This document shows, in pieces, positions 33,741 through 42,923 of a stretch of 64,000 nt of DNA (position 1 is the stretch's first letter; each line of letters starts with the position of its first letter). The DNA is from Streptococcus thermophilus. Its GTDB lineage: Bacteria; Actinomycetota; Actinomycetes; Mycobacteriales; Mycobacteriaceae. The DNA lies in contig UYIL01000003.1 of assembly GCA_900618065.1 (NCBI GenBank), positions 1,240,001-1,304,000 on the forward strand, written 5' to 3'. The notes beneath the pieces were generated by a model. That model saw nothing but the letters and a program-made list of their open reading frames with translations. It was not told the DNA's origin and ran no database searches. The translations under genes were made by a program, and so were the position numbers.

Positions 33741-35218
33741 TTCTTCTTCACCCCCGCAAGATCAAGGCCGTCTGTGACCACGTTCGGGTCCACGCCGGTC
33801 ACTCCGGGTGCAGTGACCACGATGTTCGGGGCATTAACCAACGTCAGGGCGCCCACGTCCTCCATGATGGTGTCCACCGCTGCTTGCATCCCCGCGACCT
33901 GCTCTTGCTGATCACCTGCGTCGGCGCGGGCGAAATCGTCGCGCACGGCTTGAGAGTCGTAGCCGAGGTAATACTCCGGATTGCCGAACAGGTTCTGCAT
34001 GTCCCGCGGCTCCACGTGCGCAATGAGCGAGGCCTGGTAATCCGCCTGCGTGAGCACTTGACCCAACCACACGGCGGGGAATTCGACTGTCTCCAGCTTC
34101 ACCTTGAAACCTACATCGGTCAGCTGCGAGAAGATCAGCTCAGCCGCGTCCTGGGCGTAGGGCAGCGAGGGGATAGTCAGAGTAATCTCGGGTTCGCGGC
34201 CGGCGAGAAGTTCGCGGGCTTTGTCCGGGTTGAAGGGGTAGTAGTCCTGCCCCGTGAACCACGGGTCGGTCGGCGGTACGGGCGCCCCGCCGGTGTCGGT
34301 GGCCATGCCCGACCAGACGACCTCGTTGAGCGCGCCCCGATCGATTGCGTAGGCCACCGCGCGGCGCACGTCGGGGTCGTCGAAGGGGGCGCGCTGGTTG
34401 TTCAGGCTCAGTACGACTTCGCCGTTGGTGGTGCCCACCTGGACGTCGAAATCGTCGGGAAGCGTCTGCAGCAGCTCAGGGGCCTGCAGCGACCACACAA
34501 CGTCCACATCGCCGACGCGCAGCGCGTTCACCGAGGACACAGCATCGGAGAAGTATCTGATCGCGGCATCCTGCTGCGCGCCTTCGCCCCAGTAGTCGTC
34601 GCGCGCGTCGAAGGAGATCGACTCGCCCACCGCGAAGTGCTTCACCGTGTACGGGCCGGTGCCCACAGGTTTCGTGGCCAGCGTGTCGACACCACGCGGA
34701 GTCATCATCGCGCCTGTGAGCGTGCCCATGGACCACAGCCAGCTATTCGACGGCGCATCCAGAGTCACCTTCAGCGTGTGCTTATCGACGGCCTCCGCCC
34801 CCACCACCGGATCCATCTGCGCTTTCAAACCGTTGGTCCAGGAATCCTTGACGTAGTTGATGGAAAACGCGGCCGTCTCCGCGGTGAATTCGTCCCCGTT
34901 GGAAAAGGCCACGCCCTCTTTGAGGTGGAAGGTGTACTCGGTTCGATCATCGCTGATGTCCCAGCTCTCGGCGAGGAACGGGGCGGGGTTGCCGGATTCG
35001 TCGATACGCACGAGCGTTTCGTAGACATTGTTCATGAGCGCCTGCGGAATCGCCGCGCCTGACGTGGTGGTGAAGTCGAGCGACGCGGGCGCGGACGTGG
35101 TGCCCACGACGACGCTGCCGGGCTCGATCCGCCCCACGTTTGTGGCCGTGCTGCCCGCGGAACACCCTGCTAGCGCCCCTGCTAGCACAATAGCCGCAGC
35201 TCCCATGACTCGTTTCAT
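33737..35218 (-). CDS. Extracellular solute-binding lipoprotein, family 5 (Opp/Dpp type)
   Basis: Protein of 493 residues. Lipobox [11 protein letters not shown] with the lipidated Cys near residue 19. Family 5 pattern includes [31 protein letters not shown] and [20 protein letters not shown]. It captures peptides, nickel chelates or other solutes and hands them to the B/C permeases. No residue set allows the ligand to be named. A TAACCT box lies 8 bases before the ATG. First gene of the four-gene importer operon. A GntR-type regulator gene is 52 bases upstream on the same strand. Confidence 0.92.
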   Translation of the reverse strand: MKRVMGAAAIVLAGALAGCSAGSTATNVGRIEPGSVVVGTTSAPASLDFTTTSGAAIPQALMNNVYETLVRIDESGNPAPFLAESWDISDDRTEYTFHLKEGVAFSNGDEFTAETAAFSINYVKDSWTNGLKAQMDPVVGAEAVDKHTLKVTLDAPSNSWLWSMGTLTGAMMTPRGVDTLATKPVGTGPYTVKHFAVGESISFDARDDYWGEGAQQDAAIRYFSDAVSSVNALRVGDVDVVWSLQAPELLQTLPDDFDVQVGTTNGEVVLSLNNQRAPFDDPDVRRAVAYAIDRGALNEVVWSGMATDTGGAPVPPTDPWFTGQDYYPFNPDKARELLAGREPEITLTIPSLPYAQDAAELIFSQLTDVGFKVKLETVEFPAVWLGQVLTQADYQASLIAHVEPRDMQNLFGNPEYYLGYDSQAVRDDFARADAGDQQEQVAGMQAAVDTIMEDVGALTLVNAPNIVVTAPGVTGVDPNVVTDGLDLAGVKKK

Positions 35219-35270
35219 GGGGGCTTAGGTTACCAAAAAGTTAACAGGCGGTCTGGCTCCGCCCATCGTT

Positions 35271-36056
35271 TTATTCACCGTAGTCACCGGGTTGCGTGCC
35301 CGGATCGATGATGCCGAACTTCACCGGTACCGGACCGCCGCGCACGTTCGACATAATCAACCGGATCATGTCGCCCCGGAATTCGTACTCGGCGTATTCG
35401 ATGTGCTCGCCCTGGAATGTCGACACGCGCAGTTCCATGTGCCATAGCGGAGCGCCTTCCTCGATCTCCAGCAACGCGGCCTGCTCTGCAGTCGCCGTGG
35501 TGATCTGGCCAATGCGCACGGCATTGTCAGCGTTGAAGCCATGCTCCGCCAGGATGGCGTGGACGGAATCATCATCCTGCGTCATGGCCAGCAGCGGCTC
35601 ACCAATCTTGAACGGAAACACCAGCCGTTCAATGACGGCGGGCACTCCGTCAGTGAAACGCACCCGCTCAACCTCAACGACCGGGTCGCCCTGCTCAAGT
35701 TGGAGAGCTTTCGCCGCGCGTGCGTCAGCAGGCTTGCGGGCGATCCGCAGAATCTTCCCACCGGGTTTTCGGCCTTGCTCCGTCATCAGGGCTGAGGTGG
35801 ACAGCAAAGCATCAAAGCTGCTTGTCGATGGCGCGAGCAGGACAATGGAGCGGCGCCCGCGGCCCGAGGAGATCAAACCGTCCGCACGCAACGTCGCCAC
35901 AGCTTGGCGCACCGGCCCGCGGGAAGAATCGAATCTTTCACACAGCTCAGCTTCGGAGGGCAGCGGATCACCCGGAGCGAGTTCACCGCTTTGGATCAAG
36001 CCTTGGAGGTACTCCGCGATTTCCTCGTGCTGCTGCCGGCGTGAAATGGTGCCCAC
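35271..36056 (-). CDS. GntR/HutC-family regulator next to the Opp-type importer
   Basis: 261 residues if GTG 36056 is used. TTG 36080 in frame would give 269, and neither start has a well-spaced ribosome site. Winged HTH domain about 8-75 (LPSEAELCERFDSSRGPVRQ, then AVATLRADGLISSGRGRRS) and a UTRA effector domain (about 90-250, VEVERVRFTDGVPAVIERLV). HutC-type regulators release DNA on binding a small metabolite. The gene lies between a luciferase-like monooxygenase gene and the importer, all on one strand, so it probably controls them. It is a paralogue of the GntR protein at 37225-37986. Confidence 0.9.
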   Translation of the reverse strand: MGTISRRQQHEEIAEYLQGLIQSGELAPGDPLPSEAELCERFDSSRGPVRQAVATLRADGLISSGRGRRSIVLLAPSTSSFDALLSTSALMTEQGRKPGGKILRIARKPADARAAKALQLEQGDPVVEVERVRFTDGVPAVIERLVFPFKIGEPLLAMTQDDDSVHAILAEHGFNADNAVRIGQITTATAEQAALLEIEEGAPLWHMELRVSTFQGEHIEYAEYEFRGDMIRLIMSNVRGGPVPVKFGIIDPGTQPGDYGE

Positions 36057-36066
36057 TCCCCTTGAC

Positions 36067-36080
36067 TTGTCCCCGTACAA
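36067..36080. promoter_or_regulatory. Possible operator at the start of the GntR/HutC gene
   Basis: TTGT (36067-36070) and ACAA (36077-36080) form a palindrome with a 6-base spacer, right at the regulator's own start. Autoregulation is plausible but the match to a HutC operator is weak. Confidence 0.25.
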
Positions 36081-36145
36081 ATATGTTCAGCGGTACTCAC
36101 TTTAACCAACAGCTTGTGACAGTTGCAGACAGGGTCGCGGACCTG

Positions 36146-37153
36146 TTAAACCCACGCATCCGCGAGAATTTCCATCGAGCGGAGAGACTCTTCGTGGGTG
36201 GGGGACTGCAAGGAAATCATCAGTTCATCTGCGCCCGCCAACTGCTGGAACTGCTCTAAGTAATCGGTGATCTGCTCGCTGGTGCCCTGGGCCGTGTAGC
36301 GCAGCATGCTCACGATTTGCTGGCCCTGCGGCGCGGCCATCACAGCGTCGAGCTGCTCTTCGCTCAGCACGCGCCCCTGGCGTCCCAACAACGCGCGGAC
36401 GCGGGCGCGATGCACGAGTTCCGTTTGCCGTGCTGCGTCCTCTTCGCTTTCCGACGCCGTCACGTTCACCGCTGCAATCACATACGGCTTCTCGCAGTAC
36501 TTAGACGGCTGGAAGTTCTCGCGGTAATACTTCGTCGCCTCAACCAAGTGGGTCGGCGCGAAGTGGGAAGCAAACGAGTAGGGAAGACCAATCTTCGCCG
36601 CCAACGAGGCACCGAACATCGATGAGCCGAGAATGTACAGTGGCACATTCGTCCCAGCCCCCGGAACTGCTGTCACGCCCGGGATGACGGGTTTGCCGGC
36701 CAAGTAACCCTGCAGCTCCAAGACATCGTTGGGGAAGTTGTCGGCGGCGCGAGGGTCTCGGCGCAAGGCTGCGCCCAGCGTCTGCTGATCGGTGCCAGGC
36801 GCGCGGCCCAACCCCAAGTCAATGCGGTCCGGGTAGAGCTCGGCGAGGGTGCCGAACTGTTCCGCGATCACATACGGTGCGTGGTTCGGCAGCATCACAC
36901 CGCCGGCACCCAGACGGATTTTCTCCGTCTTGGCGGCGATGTGGGAGATGAGCACTGCCGGCGACGACGAGGCGATCGAAGGCATGTTGTGGTGCTCGGA
37001 GTACCAGACGCGATCGAAGCCCAAACGCTCACCCGTCTGGGCCAGCTCCACCGACCGCTTCATAGCGTCATCCGCCGTCTCATCCTCGCGCACGGTGCAG
37101 AAATCGAGGAGGGATAGGGGTGCTCGCGTGGAAGAAGAAGTTGATTGATCCAT
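36146..37153 (-). CDS. Luciferase-like (LLM class) flavin-dependent oxidoreductase
   Basis: Protein of 335 residues, [18 protein letters not shown] start. The bacterial luciferase-like barrel shows [40 protein letters not shown] and [19 protein letters not shown], as in the YhbW/MsnO8 group. Such enzymes use reduced FMN and oxygen to oxidise aldehydes, sulfonates, amines or heterocycles. Neighbours are two GntR regulators and an Opp-type importer, which suggests uptake and oxidation of a specific organic compound. No flavin reductase gene is adjacent. Confidence 0.9.
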   Translation of the reverse strand: MDQSTSSSTRAPLSLLDFCTVREDETADDAMKRSVELAQTGERLGFDRVWYSEHHNMPSIASSSPAVLISHIAAKTEKIRLGAGGVMLPNHAPYVIAEQFGTLAELYPDRIDLGLGRAPGTDQQTLGAALRRDPRAADNFPNDVLELQGYLAGKPVIPGVTAVPGAGTNVPLYILGSSMFGASLAAKIGLPYSFASHFAPTHLVEATKYYRENFQPSKYCEKPYVIAAVNVTASESEEDAARQTELVHRARVRALLGRQGRVLSEEQLDAVMAAPQGQQIVSMLRYTAQGTSEQITDYLEQFQQLAGADELMISLQSPTHEESLRSMEILADAWV

Positions 37154-37224
37154 GTCAGGTACAACGCTGTGCGATGCAAGAAATTCCCAGTCTCGCGGCC
37201 GGTCTTGATGCAGTCTGCGGTGGC

Positions 37225-37986
37225 CTATCCGGGGAAGGCGGTGCTGAGCATGGAGAGCGGAATCGGGTTGCTGCGCGAGGTAGTGACAGCAAACCGCGCT
37301 TTGTCGAAAAGATAACGATCATCGGACGACTCAATCGGTCGCCCGGTGGAGGTGAAAGCCTTACGCCGCACGCGAAGCAAGGGGGTGCCTTCGGGGACCT
37401 GTAAGAGGTCAGCGTCTTCCTTCGGGGCCCCCATCGCGTCGATAGTGCGCAGGGCGGTGTCGATATCGACACCACTTTCAATCAGGTGGTCATAAATCGA
37501 GCCCGAGTCGGGGTCGAATTGGAGAACAAGGCGGCCAATTTCGAAAGGGTACGTCAGGCGTTCCACCATTGCCGGAACCCCGTCCATGAGACGCAAGCGA
37601 AAGACTTGGACGATGGGGTCCGTTGGTTCAATGCCGAAGTCCTCCGCAAACGCCTCGCCGGCAAAGGTTCTGGTCACTGATTGGGTTTTTTGTCCCGGTG
37701 TGATGCCGCTGGCCCGGCACCACTGCGAATAGGACACCACGCCATCGAAGGATTGGGACGGAAATTCGGCCAGGACCCGGGATCGTCGGCCCTGGCCGGA
37801 TGAGATCAGTCCCTCAGTGCGAAGGAGGGAGACGGCTTGTCGCACCGTGCCGCGCGCAGAATTGAATTTGGCGCACAGTTCCGATTCTGAAGGAATCGTG
37901 TCGCCTGCCTTGTAGGTGCCATTACGGATAGATTCGCGAAGCCACGCAGCGATATCTTGGTGGGTTGCCTGCTTGGGGGCCGCCAT
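37225..37986 (-). CDS. GntR/HutC-family regulator of the phosphonate island (probable)
   Basis: Protein of 253 residues. ATG 37986 after AGGAGAGG. Winged HTH (about 10-75: [39 protein letters not shown]) and a UTRA domain (about 95-245, [20 protein letters not shown]). It is divergent from the FAD oxidoreductase gene that opens the phosphonate island, the classic place for its regulator. PhnF-type HutC proteins control phosphonate genes in other actinobacteria. The recognition helix is nearly the same as in the paralogue at 35271-36056, so the two may read similar operators. Confidence 0.9.
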   Translation of the reverse strand: MAAPKQATHQDIAAWLRESIRNGTYKAGDTIPSESELCAKFNSARGTVRQAVSLLRTEGLISSGQGRRSRVLAEFPSQSFDGVVSYSQWCRASGITPGQKTQSVTRTFAGEAFAEDFGIEPTDPIVQVFRLRLMDGVPAMVERLTYPFEIGRLVLQFDPDSGSIYDHLIESGVDIDTALRTIDAMGAPKEDADLLQVPEGTPLLRVRRKAFTSTGRPIESSDDRYLFDKARFAVTTSRSNPIPLSMLSTAFPG

Positions 37987-38007
37987 AACTACCTCTCCTG
38001 ATGGCTC

Positions 38008-38025
38008 TGGTCATGGTCATGGTCT
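38008..38025. repeat. Tandem TGGTC hexamers in the GntR/oxidoreductase divergent promoter
   Basis: TGGTCA TGGTCA TGGTCT in direct tandem (38008-38025), with TGGTCTGGTCT again near 38087-38096. TGGTCT is the half-site of HutC/DasR-type operators, so these may be regulator contacts. Confidence 0.4.
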
Positions 38026-38183
38026 GATCCTGTCAAGATGCGATTCAATCACGCCTGGAATGACTTATGTTAAACGTCCGTTCGTCTGGTCTGGTCTCGC
38101 CGGGAGATTCTGCCAGTGAACATTGGGTTAACTTGCCTATCCAAGTGTGGTGGCTTGATCCTTACTTGGGGAGAATTTAGGGC

Positions 38184-39299
38184 ATGGCGTATCAAACGGT
38201 TGTTGTGGGTTCAGGCATCCTCGGGTTGGCTACTGCGTACCTGGCCGCCAAAGATGGGGATCGGGTGCTCGTTGTTGAAGCTGAGGATCGGCCAGTCCAT
38301 TCATCGATCATGAATTTCGGGCACGCCTGTTTCACGGGGCAAGCTGATGTCATTCAGCCGGTGGCAGAACAAGCACGAAATGGCTGGTTGTCTGCTGCCC
38401 AAGACGCGGGTTTCTGGGCGGCCGAGTCGGGCACCTGGATCCCGGCGGTCACAGAATTGGAGATGGCCGTTCTGCAGGAATTCGCAGACCATCGCGGGGA
38501 TGAACAGGTGAAACTCGTCACCGGCGCAGCCGTTGCGGAATCGATCGGTAACCCTGGACTGCAGGCGGTCGGGGGTGCGCACCTCCCATGGGATGTGCGG
38601 GTGAACCCACGGGAAGCGGCTCCCAAGATCGCACATGCCTTGGAGCGAATGGGTGTGGACTTCCGGTGGAATACAAAAGTGACCGGTGCGTGCGATGGAG
38701 TCGTGGCGACATCCCGCGGTGACTTCGAGGGCGAACGGGTCATCGTGTGCCCTGGTGATCAGCTGATGGGTCTCTTCCCGGACGTGGCGCAACGCTACGC
38801 AGTGAGAGCGTGCACTCTGCTCATGGCACTTGTCGCGAAGCCGGGCGTGACCCCGGCGGATCTTGCCATGCTCACCGGAACGTCGCTGTGCCGATACGAC
38901 GGCTTCGCGGCGATGCCCAGTGTGCCTGCATTGCGGAAAGAATTGGCCAGCCGCGAGCCCGAGCTCGTTGGTTCTGTTGCGAATCTCATGGCCACGTCCA
39001 TACCGGAAGGGCTACTGGTGGGGGATTCTCATGACTATGCGTTGAGTCCGCTGCCGTTCATGGAAGAAAACGTCGCAGATCTCCTCCTGTCCAGGTCCGC
39101 CGAGTATCTCGGGCTCGGTCGGCCGAAGGTGCTGCAGAGGTGGATGGGGCATTACGCGGACTCGCCGGACACGAACCTGATTGTTGAACAGCTAGACGAG
39201 AAAACGACGGTGCTCGTGGTTACGTCTGGGATCGGAATGACACTGTCTTTCGGTGTGGCTGCGTTGGCGTTGCGGGGCGAAACGGTGGAGAACTTCTAA
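38184..39299 (+). CDS. FAD-dependent amine oxidase-like protein of the phosphonate island
   Basis: Protein of 371 residues of the glycine oxidase/D-amino-acid oxidase (DAO) fold. The FAD-binding GSGILG is at residues 9-14 with Glu32 to hold the ribose. The C-terminal FAD motif is TSGIGMTLSFG. A related family of FAD oxidoreductases is known to travel with phosphonate genes (TIGR03364 type). Here no PhnW transaminase is present, so this enzyme probably oxidises 2-aminoethylphosphonate or an N-methyl form to phosphonoacetaldehyde for PhnX. Substrate assignment is inference. GGGGAGA precedes the ATG. It is transcribed away from the GntR gene and separated from phnD by a second promoter region. 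Confidence 0.85.
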   Translation: MAYQTVVVGSGILGLATAYLAAKDGDRVLVVEAEDRPVHSSIMNFGHACFTGQADVIQPVAEQARNGWLSAAQDAGFWAAESGTWIPAVTELEMAVLQEFADHRGDEQVKLVTGAAVAESIGNPGLQAVGGAHLPWDVRVNPREAAPKIAHALERMGVDFRWNTKVTGACDGVVATSRGDFEGERVIVCPGDQLMGLFPDVAQRYAVRACTLLMALVAKPGVTPADLAMLTGTSLCRYDGFAAMPSVPALRKELASREPELVGSVANLMATSIPEGLLVGDSHDYALSPLPFMEENVADLLLSRSAEYLGLGRPKVLQRWMGHYADSPDTNLIVEQLDEKTTVLVVTSGIGMTLSFGVAALALRGETVENF

Positions 39300-39345
39300 C
39301 GGGCAACTGGGGCAGCGGGTTGACGCGCGGTTACATGTATATGAA

Positions 39346-39447
39346 TTGACGGTACTGATCTAGACAAGTAGTGGTCCTGCCGGCAAACTTTTCTGAGGCA
39401 CCTCAGTTCTGGGGGATGCTTCCATATGGCTTCTGAAAGGTTGAATA
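39346..39447 (+). promoter_or_regulatory. phnD: phnD promoter region
   Basis: TTGACG (39346-39351) may be a -35 box. A palindromic operator covers the place between -35 and -10. Further on, CTGAGG-ca-CCTCAG (39393-39406) forms a perfect hairpin in the leader, about 40 bases before the phnD start. AAAGG gives the ribosome site. Confidence 0.4.
39354..39369. promoter_or_regulatory. Candidate HutC/GntR operator before phnD
   Basis: ACTGATCTAGACAAGT is a near-palindrome centred on TCTAGA. It differs from the known DasR-type consensus (ACTGGTCTAGACCACT) at three positions and keeps the core GATCTAGAC. Position inside the promoter fits repression by the adjacent GntR/HutC regulator. Confidence 0.55.
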
Positions 39448-40401
39448 ATGTCCCGTTTTTCACGCACCACCGCCATCGCCAGCATCGCAATCCTTCCCGC
39501 ATTCGCGCTTCAGGCATGTAGCTCGTCTGAAGACGATTCCAATGGCTCGACTGGCTCCGGAGATCCCATCAAATTCGCCGCTGTCCCCGCGGAATCCTCC
39601 GACTCGCTGGTTTCGGACTTTGAAAACATCACTAAGCTCATTGAGAAAGAGACGGAGCGAAAGGTCGAGTTCCAAAACGCTTCCGACTACGCCGCCGTCA
39701 TTGAAGGCATGCGCGCCGGCCAGATCGATGTTGCCTCGTTCGGGCCCTTCTCCTACGTGATCGCGAAGGATTCCGGAGTGGATCTTGAACCCGCTGCAGC
39801 TGGCACAGACGAAGAGGGCGAACCGCCTGCCTACAGCTCCTTGGCATATGTGAAATCCGACAACGAGGATATTAAGACGCTAGCGGACTTGAAGGGCAAG
39901 AACGTCTGCTTCGTCGACCAAGCGTCGACCTCGGGCTACCTCGTTCCCATGAAGGGCCTCATGGACGACGGCTTGGACATGGAGGCCGATCTCGAGCAGG
40001 TGATGGCGGGCGGCCACGACGCATCCATCCTGTCGCTCGTATCCGGTGAATGCGATGCGGCTTTCGCCCACAACACCATGGTGAGCACACTCAGCGAGTC
40101 CGGTCAGATCAATGAGGCAGACGTGAAGTCGATTTGGGAGTCTGACCCGATCACGGAGGACCCGATCGCCATCAACCAAGGCACCGTCGACGAGGAAACG
40201 GCCAACAAGATCATCGAAGCGATTCGGACGAAGGCCAACAAGCCAGCGCTGGTCGAAGAAGGCATCTGTGAGTCCGAGGACGATTGCGTTCTCCCAGAAC
40301 AACTCGGTTGGGGTTACGTCGACGTTGAAGACTCCGACTTTGATTCCATCCGCGACATCTGTGAAACGACCGATGCTCCCGCGTGCCGGAACGTCGGTTA
40401 A
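39448..40401 (+). CDS. phnD: Phosphonate ABC importer, binding lipoprotein
   Basis: Protein of 317 residues. Lipobox FALQACSSS with the lipidated Cys at residue 24. PhnD-family pattern: IKFAAVPAESSDSL, YAAVIEGMRAGQIDVASFGP, LKGKNVCFVDQASTSGYLVP and a Ser/Thr-rich ligand pocket. It binds phosphonates such as 2-aminoethylphosphonate outside the membrane. phnC follows after 28 bases, then phnE, phnX and the dehydrogenase gene, so this is the first gene of a five-gene unit. Confidence 0.93.
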   Translation: MSRFSRTTAIASIAILPAFALQACSSSEDDSNGSTGSGDPIKFAAVPAESSDSLVSDFENITKLIEKETERKVEFQNASDYAAVIEGMRAGQIDVASFGPFSYVIAKDSGVDLEPAAAGTDEEGEPPAYSSLAYVKSDNEDIKTLADLKGKNVCFVDQASTSGYLVPMKGLMDDGLDMEADLEQVMAGGHDASILSLVSGECDAAFAHNTMVSTLSESGQINEADVKSIWESDPITEDPIAINQGTVDEETANKIIEAIRTKANKPALVEEGICESEDDCVLPEQLGWGYVDVEDSDFDSIRDICETTDAPACRNVG

Positions 40402-40429
40402 ACTCCACCGCCTTAAGGGGGGCTTCACC

Positions 40430-41218
40430 ATGGGAAATACGGTCATTAGTCTCAACAACGTAACCAAAGATTTCGGTGGAGGCGTTCTAGGTCTCGACGA
40501 CGTCACCCTGGATGTCCACGAAGGTGAGATCACTGTCTTACTCGGCCTTTCCGGGTCCGGTAAATCCACTCTCCTGCGTCACCTCAATGGCCTGCACACA
40601 CCGACCAGTGGTGAGGTGAATGTGCTCGGAAAAGATCTCAGTGCGCTGAAATCGAAGGAGATGCGCGCCGTGAGGAAAGACATCGGCGTCATCTTTCAAC
40701 ACTTCAACCTCATTGGTCCGATGTCGGTTCTGGAAAACGTGTGCACAGGCAGGCTCGGGTCGCTCGATGGCCCTCGGCTGTCTTTGATGATGTACCCGAA
40801 GGATGTGCGTTTGGAAGCGATCGAACAGTTGGAGCGCGTCGGTCTTGGGGATCGTGCATTTCAACGTGCGGACACACTTTCTGGTGGCCAGCAACAGCGT
40901 GTAGCCATTGCGCGCGCATTGATGCAGCACCCGAAAGTGTTGCTGGCGGACGAACCCGTCGCTTCTCTTGACCCGGTCTCGTCCCAAGGGGTCATGGAGC
41001 TGTTGACTGAAATCTCCCGGGAAGAGAAGTTGACAGTCGTGTGCTCCCTGCACCAGGTTCAGCTCGCCGTCGATTTCGGGGACCGCATCGTCGGCCTTCG
41101 CTCCGGTCAAGTGGTGCTCGACCGAGAGACATCCTCGATGACGGTGGAGGATGCGAACTCCATCTACTCCGCGGTTGCGGGCGCAGAAGACGATGCTTCG
41201 ACGGAGATGACTGCATGA
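40430..41218 (+). CDS. phnC: Phosphonate ABC importer, ATPase
   Basis: Predicted 262 residues from ATG 40430, preceded by AAGGGGGG. Walker A GLSGSGKST (39-47), Q loop IFQHFNLI, signature LSGGQQQRVAIARA, Walker B VLLADEPVASLDP and the switch His in SLHQVQLA. The PhnC type is confirmed by its neighbours. The stop overlaps the phnE start (ATGA). Confidence 0.95.
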   Translation: MGNTVISLNNVTKDFGGGVLGLDDVTLDVHEGEITVLLGLSGSGKSTLLRHLNGLHTPTSGEVNVLGKDLSALKSKEMRAVRKDIGVIFQHFNLIGPMSVLENVCTGRLGSLDGPRLSLMMYPKDVRLEAIEQLERVGLGDRAFQRADTLSGGQQQRVAIARALMQHPKVLLADEPVASLDPVSSQGVMELLTEISREEKLTVVCSLHQVQLAVDFGDRIVGLRSGQVVLDRETSSMTVEDANSIYSAVAGAEDDASTEMTA

Positions 41219-42909
41219 CCACGACATTAGAGCACTCATCTTCCTCTTCCCCGTCAGCTCCGTCTTCGCCAGAGATGCCCAAACGGCCGGCTCCTGCAGC
41301 GAACACAATCGCCGCAGCCGTTGTCGCGCTGGTGTTCGTCGTCTGCGGAATTTGGTCGATCATTTCCATCGGTATCAACCCTGGGGTGATCGCCTCGTCG
41401 ATCGACAACGCAACGGCGTTCATGAAGAGGATCTTCCCGCTTGACTTCCCACCTCTGCGCGAGACCCTCTCCTTGATCGGGGAGACACTCGCAATCGTCA
41501 CGCTGTCCACACTTCTCGCTGTGGTGCTGTCGATCCCGGTCGCTCTGATGTCAGCTCGGCCGACATCGTCGGGACGTGGCACCCAGATTGCCGGCCGGTC
41601 GCTGACGGTGTTGGCACGTGCCATCCCAGATCTCGTGCTCGCGATTCTGTTTCTCAGAGTCTTCGGCCTGGGGGCTGCAGCCGGCATCCTGGCGATGGGC
41701 ATTCACTCCGTGGGCATGATTGCCAAGCTGTACGCGGATGCTATTGAGGAGCTTGACGACGGCCCTCGAGAATCGCTCGAGGCATCGGGGTGCAACCGGC
41801 GGCAGCAGATTTGGGCAGCTATTCCGCAGCCTTTGCTACCGCAAGCGATCGCAACCGCTCTTCACCGCTTCGACATCAACCTCCGGACGTCCGTTCTGCT
41901 CGGTTACGTAGGTGTGGGTGGAATCGGTCTGGCCATCTCAGATGCGCTGCGCGTCCTCGATTACCAACGAGGAATGGCCTTGGCTCTGCTCGTGCTGGGG
42001 CTGTGCATCGTCATCGAAATGATCTCGGGAGCACTCCGCCGAGCTCTGCTGGGCGGCAAAGCTGGTCGGACACAAGCGACGTGGGCTGATCGCGTGTTCA
42101 CGCGGGAAGCCGGTAAGACCGACAAAACCCAACTGGCGCCACCGTGGAATGGCGATCGGGTGGGGCGCTTTGCCAGCGTCCTGACGCTGCTAGTGATCAC
42201 AGTGTGGGCATTCATCACCGTCGACCTTGACTGGAAACAGATTTGGGGCGGTCTGCTGGAACTGCCCACAACGCTGGGGTTGTTCTTTCCCCCTTCGGCA
42301 AACGGCACATTGGGGACAATGCTGGAAGAACTTCTGGTCACGCTGCAGATTGCTTTCGCGGCGACGTTCATCGGCGCGGTCCTGGCCATTCCGATTGGCT
42401 GTTTAGCCGCGCGCAACGTGGTCAAGAATCCAGCAGTGCATGGTTTCTTCCGCGTATTCATCGTGGTGGTTCGTGGCATCCCGGAGCTCATCCTGGCCAT
42501 CATCTTCGTTGTCATCTCGGGCCTGGGAGCAGTCGCTGGAACGCTCGCTCTCGCAGTCGGCGCAGTGGGTCTGCTCTCCAAACTCGTTGCGGATTCGCTC
42601 GAAGAAACTGACGTTAAGGTGCAGGAAGCAATTCGCACCTCCGGAGCGAGCGAAGCGCAGGTCTTCTTCTCTGCAACCATCAGGCAGGCCGCGCCAGCGT
42701 TCCTGGCTCACACGCTGTACCTGCTGGACACGAATATCCGCTCGGCGACGCTCCTTGGTGTGGTGGGTGCCGGCGGCATCGGTTTCCTGCTGCTCAATGC
42801 GGCGCGGATCAACGAATTCCAAGTCGTCACAATGATCCTCATTCTCATGGTCGTCGTGGTGCTCATCGTTGAGGCCACCTCTGTATGGCTGCGAAAGACA
42901 ATCAGATAG
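41215..42909 (+). CDS. phnE: Phosphonate ABC importer, fused double permease
   Basis: Predicted 564 residues from ATG 41215 (ATGA overlap with phnC). Two complete PhnE permease domains in one chain: the first about 75-285 with the EAA loop EASGCNRRQQIWAAIPQPLL and GVGGIGLAISDAL, the second about 365-560 with EAIRTSGASEAQVFFSATIR and GAGGIGFLLLNA. Most phosphonate importers use a homodimer or two separate PhnE proteins. The fusion fixes a 1:1 pair. The N-terminal 35 residues are Ser/Pro-rich. Confidence 0.94.
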   Translation: MTTTLEHSSSSSPSAPSSPEMPKRPAPAANTIAAAVVALVFVVCGIWSIISIGINPGVIASSIDNATAFMKRIFPLDFPPLRETLSLIGETLAIVTLSTLLAVVLSIPVALMSARPTSSGRGTQIAGRSLTVLARAIPDLVLAILFLRVFGLGAAAGILAMGIHSVGMIAKLYADAIEELDDGPRESLEASGCNRRQQIWAAIPQPLLPQAIATALHRFDINLRTSVLLGYVGVGGIGLAISDALRVLDYQRGMALALLVLGLCIVIEMISGALRRALLGGKAGRTQATWADRVFTREAGKTDKTQLAPPWNGDRVGRFASVLTLLVITVWAFITVDLDWKQIWGGLLELPTTLGLFFPPSANGTLGTMLEELLVTLQIAFAATFIGAVLAIPIGCLAARNVVKNPAVHGFFRVFIVVVRGIPELILAIIFVVISGLGAVAGTLALAVGAVGLLSKLVADSLEETDVKVQEAIRTSGASEAQVFFSATIRQAAPAFLAHTLYLLDTNIRSATLLGVVGAGGIGFLLLNAARINEFQVVTMILILMVVVVLIVEATSVWLRKTIR

Positions 42910-42923
42910 AAGGAAGGAAACTC

